Both the position numbers and the translations under genes were made by a program. From positions 1 through 49,966 of the forward strand of contig JAFGOY010000016.1 in assembly GCA_016926255.1 (NCBI GenBank): a stretch of 49,966 nt of DNA, read 5' to 3'. The DNA is from Anaerolineae bacterium (GTDB lineage Bacteria; Chloroflexota; Anaerolineae; Aggregatilineales; UBA3940). Positions within the stretch are counted from its first letter, which is position 1. Every line of letters starts with the position of its first letter. The notes beneath the pieces are model-generated. The model had not been told where the DNA came from. It did not search any database and worked only from the letters and a program-made list of their open reading frames with translations. Positions 40,877 to 49,850 of the stretch are shown piece by piece.

Positions 40877-42757
40877 ATGCACCGACTGAAGCAGCTCACC
40901 GCTATCCTGCTGATCCTCCTGTTCGGAGTGATGTTCACCGCCTGCCAACCCGAAGAGCCGGTGACGATCACACCATCACCCACCACCGAACCGGTCTCCA
41001 CGCTGATCGGGCAGCTCCAATCTGCCGATGGGCAGGTAGATACCGCCAACCGCCCGCTGATTCTCTGCCGGATCGATCCCGCCGATGGCTCCTGCGTGCT
41101 GCAAGCACCGATGCTGTTTACCAACGCAGATGGAACATTCACCGCCGAAGCGCTCGAAGCGGGCCGCTACACGGTTATCTATGCCTCCGGGCTGTCCGAT
41201 TTCCAGTCAGCCATCCAGACCTGGGCCGGGGAGACACTTTATCCCGGCGACTGGCCCTGGCTGCGTGACGACTTCCTTGCACTCGATCCGGCGGCCCCGC
41301 CCGCCGTACCCCTCCCGGCTGACCTGCACGGCCCCGATGTTCGCTTCGACCGCGCCGCGTATGCGCTCGATACACTGCTGATCGACCAATCGCCGTTCAT
41401 CATTGCCCACACGATTAGCGTCGGTGAGGACGGCTGGACGACCGTCGAGCCGCTGGTGATCGACGTGCCGCCCGGATCGCTCATCTCGGCCTCGATCCCG
41501 GTCATCACCCCCGCCGAGGTTGACCTGGAAGAAGTGCGTGAGCAGGTCGGCGAATTGACGCGCGAGGAAATCCCGCTCCTCGACCGTACCCTGTCCGACC
41601 GGCTTCAGCGGTTCCTCGCTGGTGATGACAGTGCCTACCGGGCCACCGATGTCCACGTGATCGACCTGATGCGCTCAGAGCAGCTTTACGAGATCGGCCA
41701 TGCCTACTTTACGGCGGTCGAGACTTACGAGGATCAGCTTGTGCTATGCGCCGGGTACAACACCGTTGACGTGGTGAGCGGTGACGCGGCGGTCGTCGGT
41801 TGGCTCTACGAGCAGACTGGGGACGTGATCGAGGCCCGCACGGGTTACCGGCTCAACGTGCGCGACGACCCCGGCGTGTGGATCGTGTATGGCGAGCACG
41901 GCGAGCAGTTTTATTCCTACGGGTTCTCGTATTACCGCCGCTGGGATCAGATTCTCCCCGACCCGGTGATCGATCTTGTAGAGGATTTCTACACCGAGGG
42001 CGTTGATTTCGTTGCCCGGAATCTCCACCTGTACCGGGCGGCGGCGTACATGTTCGATGGCGAGATGCTGCACCTTTCCTGGGATACGACCACGCTGTAC
42101 CGGATGCGGCACTGGCTTCCGACCACCGCGCCGTTCGTCCATCTTCCCGATTCGGGCACGGTCGACATCCGGCGCGAGCGGTTTTTTGAGGCGTTCCTCA
42201 ATGGTGATGTATTGATCGATGAGCAGAGCCTCGAAACCTTCCTCGACAGCGACATCGCCGTCAACGGCACCTATATTCCCCGGCCCGATCCGCAGGAAGT
42301 GCGCGACGCGATGCTCATCCCCTATCGATCCGGCCATTATTTCAGCGATCTCGAAGCGGCGATTATTCTCGATGCCACTTATGGCAGCGATGGTCCGCTG
42401 CGGATCACTATCGACTCTAACCTGGAAGCAGGGTTCCTGGTGCCGCGCTACACCAACAACGAAATCCTCGTCGCGCGTGATGAGGTAGCGAACGTGCTGC
42501 TTGGTTACCCCGGTGCATTGAACAGCCGCTGGGCGCACGAGATGGGCCACGTGGTCGATTTTCGTTCAGAGCAGTACGATTTCCGCAGCAGGCCGGAGAG
42601 CGGGAGCCGCTGCGAGCCGGTCAAGTATTTGATGGAGTTCATGTGGTGGGTGCAGCGCTATCCCGGCGACGCGCCCGACTGGGACTGGATGCCGATCAAC
42701 AGCGGGTTGACTCTGGGGCGGCTGCTCAACGAAGAATTCCACAACAGCGGGTGCTGA
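40877..42757 (+). CDS. lipoprotein with zincin-like metallopeptidase motif
   Basis: 626 aa. The signal sequence ends in lipobox MFTAC (Cys about 23), then a proline/threonine linker (TITPSPTTEPV). The first ~80 mature residues have the strand pattern of a carboxypeptidase-regulatory/transthyretin-like fold (DGTFTAEALEAGRYTVIYASG). The C-terminal third has WAHEMGHVVDF (HExxH plus G and D), the zinc-binding motif of zincin peptidases. A third ligand is not obvious. No Shine-Dalgarno is seen upstream of ATG 40877. Probably a secreted, membrane-tethered protease of an undefined family. Confidence 0.75.
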   Translation: MHRLKQLTAILLILLFGVMFTACQPEEPVTITPSPTTEPVSTLIGQLQSADGQVDTANRPLILCRIDPADGSCVLQAPMLFTNADGTFTAEALEAGRYTVIYASGLSDFQSAIQTWAGETLYPGDWPWLRDDFLALDPAAPPAVPLPADLHGPDVRFDRAAYALDTLLIDQSPFIIAHTISVGEDGWTTVEPLVIDVPPGSLISASIPVITPAEVDLEEVREQVGELTREEIPLLDRTLSDRLQRFLAGDDSAYRATDVHVIDLMRSEQLYEIGHAYFTAVETYEDQLVLCAGYNTVDVVSGDAAVVGWLYEQTGDVIEARTGYRLNVRDDPGVWIVYGEHGEQFYSYGFSYYRRWDQILPDPVIDLVEDFYTEGVDFVARNLHLYRAAAYMFDGEMLHLSWDTTTLYRMRHWLPTTAPFVHLPDSGTVDIRRERFFEAFLNGDVLIDEQSLETFLDSDIAVNGTYIPRPDPQEVRDAMLIPYRSGHYFSDLEAAIILDATYGSDGPLRITIDSNLEAGFLVPRYTNNEILVARDEVANVLLGYPGALNSRWAHEMGHVVDFRSEQYDFRSRPESGSRCEPVKYLMEFMWWVQRYPGDAPDWDWMPINSGLTLGRLLNEEFHNSGC

Positions 42758-42805
42758 GTTTCCTTAAGGGGGTGTATAAAGTCACGACCAAGAGCCAGTA
42801 CATGG

Positions 42806-42834
42806 CAGCGCCCCGGACAATCTCCGGGGCGCTG
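42806..42834 (+). terminator. terminator after the zincin lipoprotein gene
   Basis: CAGCGCCCCGGA and TCCGGGGCGCTG form a perfect 12-bp stem around CAATC, followed by TTGCGAG. The T-run is short, but the stem is strong and sits between convergent genes, so it may function in both directions. Confidence 0.7.
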
Positions 42835-42867
42835 TTGCGAGAAAAATGTAACGCGCCTGTCGGCACA

Positions 42868-43209
42868 CTAGGCGGTGAACTGCTTGAGCGCCTCAAGTGC
42901 CTCGGTGCCGTAGACGACCGAGGGGCCGCCGCCCATTACGATGGCAACGCCAATCGCTTCGGTAATCTCTTCACGAGAAGCACCGGCCTTCAGTGCGTCA
43001 TGGACATGGAAGGCGATGCAGCCGTTGCAGCGAACGGTGATGGCGATTGACAGGGCGATCAATTCCTTGACCTTGGAACTAAGCGCACCTTCATCGGAGC
43101 CAGCGTGGTGAAGCTGCTGGAACGCACCCATAACGTCCGGGATATCCTGGCCCAGTTCGCCCATCATCTTGGTTACGGTCTTGTAAATTTCGGGATAATT
43201 CTTTCCCAT
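42868..43209 (-). CDS. carboxymuconolactone decarboxylase/AhpD-like protein
   Basis: 113 aa from ATG 43209 (MGKNYPEIYKTVTKM) after GGAGG; the open frame continues 42 codons up but would place translated codons through the operator sites. The AhpD-type motif LIALSIAITVRCNGCIAFHVHDALKAGAS has the CxxC (CNGC) and His needed for alkylhydroperoxidase-type thiol redox chemistry. EEITEAIGVAIVMGG follows. Length is that of the small single-domain form. It probably reduces peroxides or acts in thiol redox. Two CRP-like palindromes are upstream. Confidence 0.93.
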   Translation of the reverse strand: MGKNYPEIYKTVTKMMGELGQDIPDVMGAFQQLHHAGSDEGALSSKVKELIALSIAITVRCNGCIAFHVHDALKAGASREEITEAIGVAIVMGGGPSVVYGTEALEALKQFTA

Positions 43210-43304
43210 CGAATTGTATTCCTCCACAATAATATATTTGTCGACGGTGGGGTTGATGTCCATTGGCTTGCCTGATAGGTGTCCCACTGCGAGTCTGGAA
43301 TGGT

Positions 43305-43343
43305 TGTGATTTATTTCACAATTGTATTGTGACAAATTTCACA
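43305..43343 (-). promoter_or_regulatory. two CRP/FNR-family-type operator palindromes
   Basis: TGTGA-TTTATT-TCACA (43305-43320) and TGTGA-CAAATT-TCACA (43328-43343) both match the CRP consensus TGTGA-N6-TCACA at every specified base. Centres are 23 bp apart, roughly two DNA turns. They lie 96-134 nt upstream of the AhpD-like start. A CRP/FNR-family protein most likely binds here. Confidence 0.8.
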
Positions 43344-43427
43344 ATAAAAAGCAAGGGAAAATCAAAAATGGGTGCAAACAAAGGAAAATTGGGCAAATCC
43401 GTTTGTTGTTAGATAGCGATAATCCGG

Positions 43428-44069
43428 CTACCCCTGATCGATGCCCAGCCGCCGCGCAACAGCCCGATCCGCCAGTTTGTAGACCTTCTGATCGGGAATG
43501 AACAGCAAATCAGTCTCGCGTGAATATTTGGACTGCTCGCGCACGAAGGCGCTGATGTCCTCGATCTGGACGATCCATTCCCCGGCGAAGTGCTGTAGCG
43601 TATCACCTCGCAGCCCTAACTGGATCGTCTTGCGTTTGAGCGTCATCCCGTGCGGATCGTGGTCGGGGTCCCACTGCACGCGTACCTCGGAAGCATCGAC
43701 CGCTGCCTGCCACGCCTCGCGGCTGGTATACTGCTTCTCGTCGAAGAGGCTGGGTACGGCCCCGGCGAGCAGTTCGTCGAAGGCGCTGCGCTTGATCCAG
43801 ATCGCCAGAATAGATTCCTGGTCTTTTTTTGTCGCCCACCCGGAGCGGTGCATCGTCCATAAGAAACCGGGCTTGATCCAGCTCATCCGCTCGAAGCTGA
43901 ACCCCGGCCCGCCTAACTGCTTGTGTTCGGCGGCGTGGCGGCCAATTGCCGGGCGGTATGCCTGATAGACGACTACCGTCTCAGTGTCGAACTGTGCCAT
44001 GATCACCCGGCCCTGTTCCGGCCAGGTCGGGGCGGCATCAATATAGGGCTTCAGTTTGAGTTGTTTCAC
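43428..44069 (-). CDS. DUF4291 family protein
   Basis: 213 aa from a GTG at 44069 with no good Shine-Dalgarno. The core QGRVIMAQFDTETVVVYQAYRPAIGRHA, GPGFSFERMSWIKPGFLWTMHRSGWA and RVQWDPDHDPHGMTLKRKTIQLGLRGD are the signature of DUF4291, a family found across bacteria and eukaryotes with unknown biochemical role. Length is normal. The upstream gene ends 27 nt away, so the two may share an mRNA. Confidence 0.93.
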   Translation of the reverse strand: MKQLKLKPYIDAAPTWPEQGRVIMAQFDTETVVVYQAYRPAIGRHAAEHKQLGGPGFSFERMSWIKPGFLWTMHRSGWATKKDQESILAIWIKRSAFDELLAGAVPSLFDEKQYTSREAWQAAVDASEVRVQWDPDHDPHGMTLKRKTIQLGLRGDTLQHFAGEWIVQIEDISAFVREQSKYSRETDLLFIPDQKVYKLADRAVARRLGIDQG

Positions 44070-44096
44070 AGTATGTCGATTCTATGGGAGGTTCGC

Positions 44097-44567
44097 TCAG
44101 GGAACTGGCGGCGCGTCGAACTCATCCGCCAGCTTCTCGATCCAGGCGTTCGCCACTTCTCCGACTGCCGAGACGCTCAGTTTGAATTCATCGAGACTGA
44201 TATCGACGATGGGGCGCTTTGTCTCCACGCTGATTACGTCCCGTTCCATGTCGATCTCTTCGGCGGCGACGATGGCGAAGTAGGCCATGCCGGTCTGCGG
44301 TTCGTCGCTCATATCGAGCAGGTGATAGTAGAGCGGCAGGATTGTCCCGCTTTCCGGGTCGGGGAGCAGGTTGATGAACGCCTTGAAGATTACCAGGTTG
44401 TGGTCGGGCAGCACGACGACGTGGATGCCGATACTGCCATATTGAATGCGGGCACGGCCATTTGCGTCGAGTTTGACGTGCCCCTCGGTGGTTTTTCCGA
44501 GGTAGGTGTCGATATCCTTGATCCCTTTTTCGATGCTGCGATGTTGGGCGCGTAAGTGTAATAGCAT
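44097..44567 (-). CDS. CesT/YbjN-like small protein, 156 aa
   Basis: ATG 44567 follows AAAAGGAG. It begins MLLHLRAQHRSIEKGIKDI and contains YLGKTTEGHVKLDANGRARIQYGS, VVVLPDHNLVIFKAFINLLP, LPLYYHLLDMSDEPQTGMAYFAIV and RPIVDISLDEFKLSVSAVGEVANAW. The alternation of strands and the C-terminal helix resemble CesT/YbjN-type chaperone folds, but this is a weak visual match only. Cytosolic. Probably the first gene of a pair with the DUF4291 gene. Confidence 0.7.
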   Translation of the reverse strand: MLLHLRAQHRSIEKGIKDIDTYLGKTTEGHVKLDANGRARIQYGSIGIHVVVLPDHNLVIFKAFINLLPDPESGTILPLYYHLLDMSDEPQTGMAYFAIVAAEEIDMERDVISVETKRPIVDISLDEFKLSVSAVGEVANAWIEKLADEFDAPPVP

Positions 44568-44726
44568 GGCACAATCTCCTTTTTACCAGAGTGGTCTGGC
44601 CCGATTGTATAACCCCATTCGATGGATAGCAATAGCCAGCAGGCAGGGTGATAGGCTTTATGACGCCTGGGTTTCAGACTTCCTGTTCTGCTGTCACTAT
44701 TTCTGGCTGCTGTTTTACAAAGAGAG

Positions 44727-44747
44727 GGGCGACCACAAGGGTCGCCC
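44727..44747 (-). terminator. hairpin downstream of the MFS gene
   Basis: GGGCGACC and GGTCGCCC pair around CTTGT on the minus strand and are followed by CTCTCTTTGT. It lies 91 nt beyond the MFS stop. Another hairpin with ATAAAGCC/GGCTTTAT arms (44804-44834) lies closer to the stop. Confidence 0.65.
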
Positions 44748-44837
44748 GGAGTCACTTGAGCCTTGCACTTCAGCGCCAGGAATACGCTCAGCCTATGAGA
44801 ATGATAAAGCCTGGCAGGATGATCAGGGCTTTATCCC

Positions 44838-46229
44838 TCACCTGACCGGTTCAAGGATCGTATCGCCAGTATCCATGACAACCACCTCCGGTGCATGATC
44901 GTGATCGGGTAGATCGTCTTCCACGTGGCGCAGAGCTGGTAACAGATAGCCACTCGCACTCAGCAAACTTCCGATCACCCCGGTGCAGATGAACATCAAT
45001 CCCATGCCTGCGCCCGGCCCGATCCCGACCAGCCCGCCGAACAGTGGGGCCAGCCTGCCGCCGGACACCAGTGCCGGTTCGAAGACGCGATCTGCCAGCG
45101 GCCCGGAGATCAGGTAGCCGACCGGCACGGCAAACTGTCCCAGCCAGCTTCGCGCCGAAAAGACGCGCCCCTGCACATCGGGCGGTATTTTTGACTGCCA
45201 GATGGCATCTGAACCACTGACCAGTATCGGGATGAACAGGGCGGCCATGAATCCCCCTGCGGCCCACATCACGGCACTTCGGCCCAGGCCGAGCGTGATG
45301 TCGCCCAGTAGGAAGCTCACTGCCAGCCCACCCAGCACCAGGTGTATTTTGCGTTTTGGCCCGCCCCATACGCTCATCAGCACCGCACCGACCACGCCGC
45401 CGATGCCCATCGCGCTCTGCACGGCGGCGAGGGCTGTCTCGCTGCCGCCTGAACGCGCCAGCACCATCGGCGAGAGGATGCTGAAGTAGGTCAGCGCTGC
45501 CAGCCCGTTGATCGCCATCCACAGCAGAGTCAGCCACAGCAGGCCGCGCCGCTGTAGCAGATAGCCAAACCCGAATCGAATCTCGTCGGTGAAGGAATGG
45601 GATTCGCCATCGTCGGTTCGGGGCGTCGACGGTATGGCGATGAGCGCCAGCCCGCCAACCGCGATCAGGAAGGTGATCACGTCGATGATCATGATCCCCC
45701 GCAGGCTGATCAGCGGCAGCAGCGCTGCGGTAATAGCCGGGGCGACCACTGCCGAACCGTGCTGGGAAAACGAGCGCATCCCGCTGGCCCGCCCGTAGTG
45801 GGTTTTGGGTACCAGCAGGCTGATCACTGCCATCCCTGCACTGGCCTGGAATGCGTTGAATCCACCGATCAGAATCTCGCCGACGTACACGTGCCAGATT
45901 TCCAACCTGCCTGTTGAGTACAGAACGATATAAACCACCGTCACCAGCACCGATGCCAGGTCGCTGACGATCAGGATCAGGCGGCGGTCGAAGCGGTCGG
46001 TGATCACGCCCGCAAAAGGCGTGACGATCAGAAACAGAATCCAGCCGGAGAACATGAACAGCGTGACGGTAGTTGCCTTGCCACTGTCCTCCCACATCCA
46101 GACGAGCAGGGCGAAATGCGTCATCGTCGTGCCGACCATCGACGCCATCTGCCCCAGCCACATCACCAGATAAGCCCGGAACCCGGTCGGGCGTTCGAAT
46201 TTAAGTTTGAAGTTCAATTTATCGATCAT
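44838..46229 (-). CDS. MFS transporter
   Basis: 463 aa with about twelve hydrophobic helices. FRAYLVMWLGQMASMVGTTM at the start, GVITDRFDRRLILIVSDLAS (loop 2-3 MFS motif GxxxDRxxRR) and ISGPLADRVFEP in the C-terminal half place it in the major facilitator superfamily, in the multidrug-type or MFS_3 group found in Actinobacteria and Chloroflexota. Substrate unknown. ATG 46229 follows GGAAAG. It has no adjacent regulator. It lies between two terminators, so it is monocistronic. Confidence 0.93.
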   Translation of the reverse strand: MIDKLNFKLKFERPTGFRAYLVMWLGQMASMVGTTMTHFALLVWMWEDSGKATTVTLFMFSGWILFLIVTPFAGVITDRFDRRLILIVSDLASVLVTVVYIVLYSTGRLEIWHVYVGEILIGGFNAFQASAGMAVISLLVPKTHYGRASGMRSFSQHGSAVVAPAITAALLPLISLRGIMIIDVITFLIAVGGLALIAIPSTPRTDDGESHSFTDEIRFGFGYLLQRRGLLWLTLLWMAINGLAALTYFSILSPMVLARSGGSETALAAVQSAMGIGGVVGAVLMSVWGGPKRKIHLVLGGLAVSFLLGDITLGLGRSAVMWAAGGFMAALFIPILVSGSDAIWQSKIPPDVQGRVFSARSWLGQFAVPVGYLISGPLADRVFEPALVSGGRLAPLFGGLVGIGPGAGMGLMFICTGVIGSLLSASGYLLPALRHVEDDLPDHDHAPEVVVMDTGDTILEPVR

Positions 46230-46260
46230 GATTTCTACTTTCCGTTAAAGCGTATGAAAC

Positions 46261-46295
46261 AAAAAAAGCCACAGGCGAGTAGTGCGCCTGTGGCT
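46261..46295 (-). terminator. terminator of the glycan operon
   Basis: AGCCACAGGCG and CGCCTGTGGCT form a perfect 11-bp stem around a 7-nt loop and are followed by TTTTTTT on the minus strand. It ends the three-gene operon whose last stop is at 46462. Confidence 0.93.
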
Positions 46296-46461
46296 GAAAG
46301 AACCGTGTGTGTATTACTTACATCAACACTTACACAAAATAGGGCGCACCTTACCTATCAAGAGTGCGACCGCTGTAATGTTTAACCGGATGTCGTGTCG
46401 ATGTATAAACATGCGGCGATGATAACCTGCTGCGCCGGGGATTGTCAAAAAGAACCGCTGT

Positions 46462-48120
46462 TCACCACTCGACAATCGGGAACGTCTCGCGGATGGACTC
46501 GTTTACATATCCCGACCTGATCCGGCCATAAGGATCATACTGCGCCTGCCGGTTGGGGGTGGCGAACTCGTCGGGCAGCGTCTCGACGATCACCAGCCGC
46601 CCCGAATCCTCCCGCGTGATCACGATGAGATCGTCCCAGCCGTACACGTGTTCATCTGCCCACGTTTCGTCGTAGTCGATCCCGTCGGCGGTTACTTCCC
46701 ACCTGCCGAGCGTGTTGTCGTTGGGCACGATGGCCGTTGCCCGGTCGCCGTAGAAGGTCCGCACAGCGAACTGGAAGCTGAACCCGGAGGTAAATGGCGC
46801 TTCGGGCAGGGCGGTGTTCTCGACGTAAATGAACAGCGTGCCCTCCTCGACATCCGGCGCAAGGTGCGCCAGCGAGCGCATGAAATTGGCGGTGTTTTCC
46901 CACGTGCCCCGGTAGTGATTGGTGATCAATTTCTGCTGGCTGCCGGTCATCGCCACGCCGTAGATTGTCACCACCGCCAGTACGATTCCCCGCACCGCCC
47001 GCCGCCAGCGCTGATCGGTGAACGCCAGCCCGATCAGCCAGATCAGGCTGGCCAGCAGCACTGCTTCGCCGGGCAGGGCGATGAAATGTGTGCGGAAGGT
47101 CGAACGCGCCTCGACGGTCGGCAGGAAAGCGGCGAAGCCCAGCACGGCGGCGATCAGCCCGCCGCCCGCCCACGCGCCGAAGCGTAGAAAATCGGTGCGG
47201 CTGAGCTGGCTTTCTGTGCCATCCTCGACCAGCCGCAGGCCGAGGATCATCGTGAGTAATGCCAGTGCCGCCGGGAAAAGCGTCTCCCGCACCTGGCTGA
47301 AATCGAGCAGCAGCAGTTTTTTGTAGGGGAAGCAGACCTGTGCCACGGTTGCCCCGATCATCCGCCGGGGGGAGAAGTCGGCGACAAGGCCGCTGCCGTA
47401 AGTCGAACCACCGATGCCGAGCATCGGCAGCACATAAACCAGCGACGCACCCAGCACGACGATCACCCACAGCGCCAGCGTGATCCAGCGCCGCCGGTTG
47501 AAATCCCGCTGCGAGAGAAAGACGATCACCGGGATGCCGAGAAGCAAAGGCAGTGATGCCTCACGTACAAAGGCAGCGATCACTTCCAGCAGCAGGCTGG
47601 CGATCAGCAGTATGATGTGCCGACGCCCTTTTTCAACCTTCGTCGCCGCAGTGTGGACGACCAGCGCCAGCAGTGTGGCTATCAGGCTGAGATTGCTGCC
47701 GGGGCCGTACATCAACGTGAGCAGTGGGAAGTGATCCTCGATAGCAAACACGAGGCTCAACGCACCACAGGTAAACGCAAAGCCGGGCCGCTCCGGCTCG
47801 ATCAGCCAGACGAGCAGATACAGCAAAAAGGCACTCGATATTCTGATGGTGAGCGCCAGCACATACCAGGGGAAGGGGTGCGCTTTGAAGATCGGCTGGA
47901 AGACCTGCATCAGCACGAACGAGAGCGGTCGATTGGCGAAGCGCAGCGTGCCGGTCGTCGCTGCCCGATAGTAGTGCATCCAGTCATCGATGCCCAGGTT
48001 GTTCCCGTAATCGACCAGCGTGAACACCACCAGCCCGACGGCGATCAGTGCCAGAGCTGCCAGCAGATGTTGATATCTACTTTTAGGGTGTTCGGTATGG
48101 TGAGTGTTTTCCTGAGACAT
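46462..48120 (-). CDS. GT-C-like multi-pass membrane protein, last gene of glycan operon
   Basis: 552 aa. About ten or eleven helices follow a charged N-terminus. After the first helix (LLAALALIAVGLVVFTLV) the loop NNLGIDDWMHYYR contains a DD pair where GT-C enzymes have their catalytic acidic residues. The last ~130 residues form an extracytoplasmic domain with GTLFIYVENTALPEAPF and SGRLVIVETLPDEFATP. A glycosyltransferase or polymer-assembly role is likely but not proven. Its start is 3 nt from the sulfotransferase stop. Confidence 0.82.
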   Translation of the reverse strand: MSQENTHHTEHPKSRYQHLLAALALIAVGLVVFTLVDYGNNLGIDDWMHYYRAATTGTLRFANRPLSFVLMQVFQPIFKAHPFPWYVLALTIRISSAFLLYLLVWLIEPERPGFAFTCGALSLVFAIEDHFPLLTLMYGPGSNLSLIATLLALVVHTAATKVEKGRRHIILLIASLLLEVIAAFVREASLPLLLGIPVIVFLSQRDFNRRRWITLALWVIVVLGASLVYVLPMLGIGGSTYGSGLVADFSPRRMIGATVAQVCFPYKKLLLLDFSQVRETLFPAALALLTMILGLRLVEDGTESQLSRTDFLRFGAWAGGGLIAAVLGFAAFLPTVEARSTFRTHFIALPGEAVLLASLIWLIGLAFTDQRWRRAVRGIVLAVVTIYGVAMTGSQQKLITNHYRGTWENTANFMRSLAHLAPDVEEGTLFIYVENTALPEAPFTSGFSFQFAVRTFYGDRATAIVPNDNTLGRWEVTADGIDYDETWADEHVYGWDDLIVITREDSGRLVIVETLPDEFATPNRQAQYDPYGRIRSGYVNESIRETFPIVEW

Positions 48121-48123
48121 TGA

Positions 48124-48873
48124 TTAACCTGTCCGTTCCCACTCCGTCAGGTCGATTCCCATCCGTTCGGCCAGCCGTGCGTTTGGCTTCGCGAATTTCC
48201 CGATCAGCATTTGTTCCAGATCAGGGGTGAGCGTCTCCGATCCCTTCTGCCCGGCGTTGATCACCTGTCCCCACGACGGCGGGTTGAAGGAGGAGCCAAC
48301 GCCGAGGAATCGATAGATCGAGTCGAGCGCTTCCGGCGAGGCGATCAGCCTTTCGTGCAGAAATATCCCGATCTGCTCACGTGGGAAGAATTGCTCGTAC
48401 ATCTCGATCTGCTCGATATACAGACCGCGTTTCACATAGGCAAACGGCGAGACGGACGTTTGATAGTCGCCGCGCCGGGAGTCTTCTTCGCGGAATGCCT
48501 CGCCGATTGGCCGTGTCTCCAGCCCATTGCGTACGCTGAACCAGTAATTCGACACCGCCCGCTCGACAGGCTCGCGCAGCAGGAAGATGATCCGCGCCTG
48601 GGGAAAGTGGTCGGCGATGCGCCGCGCCGCTTTCTCTGATTCGCAGTAGCTGGTGGATTTTTCGCCGCGCAGATCGGGTGATACCGCCGGGTCGAAGAAC
48701 TGCTCCAGGTAGGCGTCGATCCCCTGCGCGTAGAGATCGTCGAGCAGGAAGAACTTCGGCTCAGGCCGGATCGGTTTTGCCATTTCGATTTGCGGGTGCT
48801 CGTGGAGCAGGTGATACAGATAGGTAGTCGCCGAACGCTGTGCGCCGACGACGAAGAAGTGTTCAGTCGTCAA
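48124..48873 (-). CDS. PAPS-dependent sulfotransferase
   Basis: 249 aa. The 5'-phosphosulfate loop VVGAQRSATTYLYHLLHEHP (about 8-27), then RIIFLLREPVERAVSNYW (about 94-111), the 3'-phosphate-binding RxPxxRxxS motif of the heparan-type sulfotransferase family, show that it transfers sulfate from PAPS to a hydroxyl or amine, most likely on a carbohydrate. No signal peptide, so cytosolic. It overlaps the GT2 gene by 11 nt and is 3 nt from the next gene, so the three are coupled. Confidence 0.93.
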   Translation of the reverse strand: MTTEHFFVVGAQRSATTYLYHLLHEHPQIEMAKPIRPEPKFFLLDDLYAQGIDAYLEQFFDPAVSPDLRGEKSTSYCESEKAARRIADHFPQARIIFLLREPVERAVSNYWFSVRNGLETRPIGEAFREEDSRRGDYQTSVSPFAYVKRGLYIEQIEMYEQFFPREQIGIFLHERLIASPEALDSIYRFLGVGSSFNPPSWGQVINAGQKGSETLTPDLEQMLIGKFAKPNARLAERMGIDLTEWERTG

Positions 48874-49795
48874 CCTTAATAACCTCTCTCACATGATAGA
48901 TTTGCGACGAAGTGCTTTCATTCAACAACCGTACGATGTACTCGCCGAGCATCCCCAGGATCAACAGACTGATCCCGTTGAAAAATGATAGCAGCACGAT
49001 CAGCGATGTCCAGCCGGAGACCTGTATGTCTCCGAGCAGTCGCCTGACGAAGAAGTACAGCCCCAGCAAAAAACTGAACCCGGCGACGATCATCCCGATC
49101 GCGTTGACCATTCGCAGCGGCCAGGCCGAATAGTTGAACAGGATGCGCATCACCAGCCGGGCGATCCTGAAGAAGGTGTACTGGCTGGTACCGACTTCGC
49201 GTTCGCGGTGTTCGACCAGCGCGTTGGCCGGATTCGCCGCGAACATGATCGACAGCCCGGTGATGTAGGGTTGACTCGTCCGGTAGCCAACAATCCGGTC
49301 TACGACGTCGCGGCGCATCAGCCGGTAGTTGGTCAATGTGATATCCGCCGGACACTTGAAAATATGCGTGTTGACCATCCCAATCAACCGGCTGCCGAGC
49401 CGCCGTACCGACGAGTGTTTCTTCGATTTGAAGCGACCGTATACCACGTCGTGGCCTTCGGCGGCTTTTGCCACCAGGTGGACAATCTCCTCCGGCGGGT
49501 TTTGCAGGTCGTCGTCGAGCGTAATCGCCCAATCGCCGGTGGCGTTTTCAAGCCCGCAGTAAACTGCCGTGTGCTGCCCGTAATTCCGCAGCAGGTTCAC
49601 CGCGACGATGTTCGGGTTTTCGGCGGCGCTGGCTCTGACCACGTCCCAACTTTTGTCGCGACTGCCATCGTTGACCAGGATGATCTCGTAAGGCCAGCCC
49701 TGCCCCTCGAAAAAAGCGGCGACCCGCCGGGTTGTCTCCTCGACAATCGGCTCGCTGTTATAAACCGGTATCACCACGCTGTATTTGTCTGCCAT
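48863..49795 (-). CDS. GT2 glycosyltransferase, polyprenyl-phosphate sugar type
   Basis: 310 aa. The N-terminal GT-A domain has YSVVIPVYNSEPIVEE, ILVNDGSRDKSWDV, LRNYGQHTAVYCGLENA and TLDDDLQNPPEEI (the metal-binding DDD). The C-terminus has two membrane helices (about 230-255 and 265-290). This is the DPM1/ArnC/GtrB arrangement of enzymes that load a sugar onto dolichyl- or undecaprenyl phosphate on the inner face. The lipid-linked sugar is then flipped and used by a GT-C enzyme, which fits the neighbour at 46462-48120. ATG 49795 has a distant AGGGGA. Confidence 0.95.
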   Translation of the reverse strand: MADKYSVVIPVYNSEPIVEETTRRVAAFFEGQGWPYEIILVNDGSRDKSWDVVRASAAENPNIVAVNLLRNYGQHTAVYCGLENATGDWAITLDDDLQNPPEEIVHLVAKAAEGHDVVYGRFKSKKHSSVRRLGSRLIGMVNTHIFKCPADITLTNYRLMRRDVVDRIVGYRTSQPYITGLSIMFAANPANALVEHREREVGTSQYTFFRIARLVMRILFNYSAWPLRMVNAIGMIVAGFSFLLGLYFFVRRLLGDIQVSGWTSLIVLLSFFNGISLLILGMLGEYIVRLLNESTSSQIYHVREVIKVDD

Positions 49796-49850
49796 GCTTT
49801 CGTCTGTCCCCTGGCGTTTTGCTTTCCCCGCCCCCCAAGAAAAATTTACT

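Noticed and set aside
44851-46161. 436-aa minus-strand open frame
   Set aside because: It is in another frame of the MFS gene and is Arg/Gly/Asp-rich with no hydrophobic helices.
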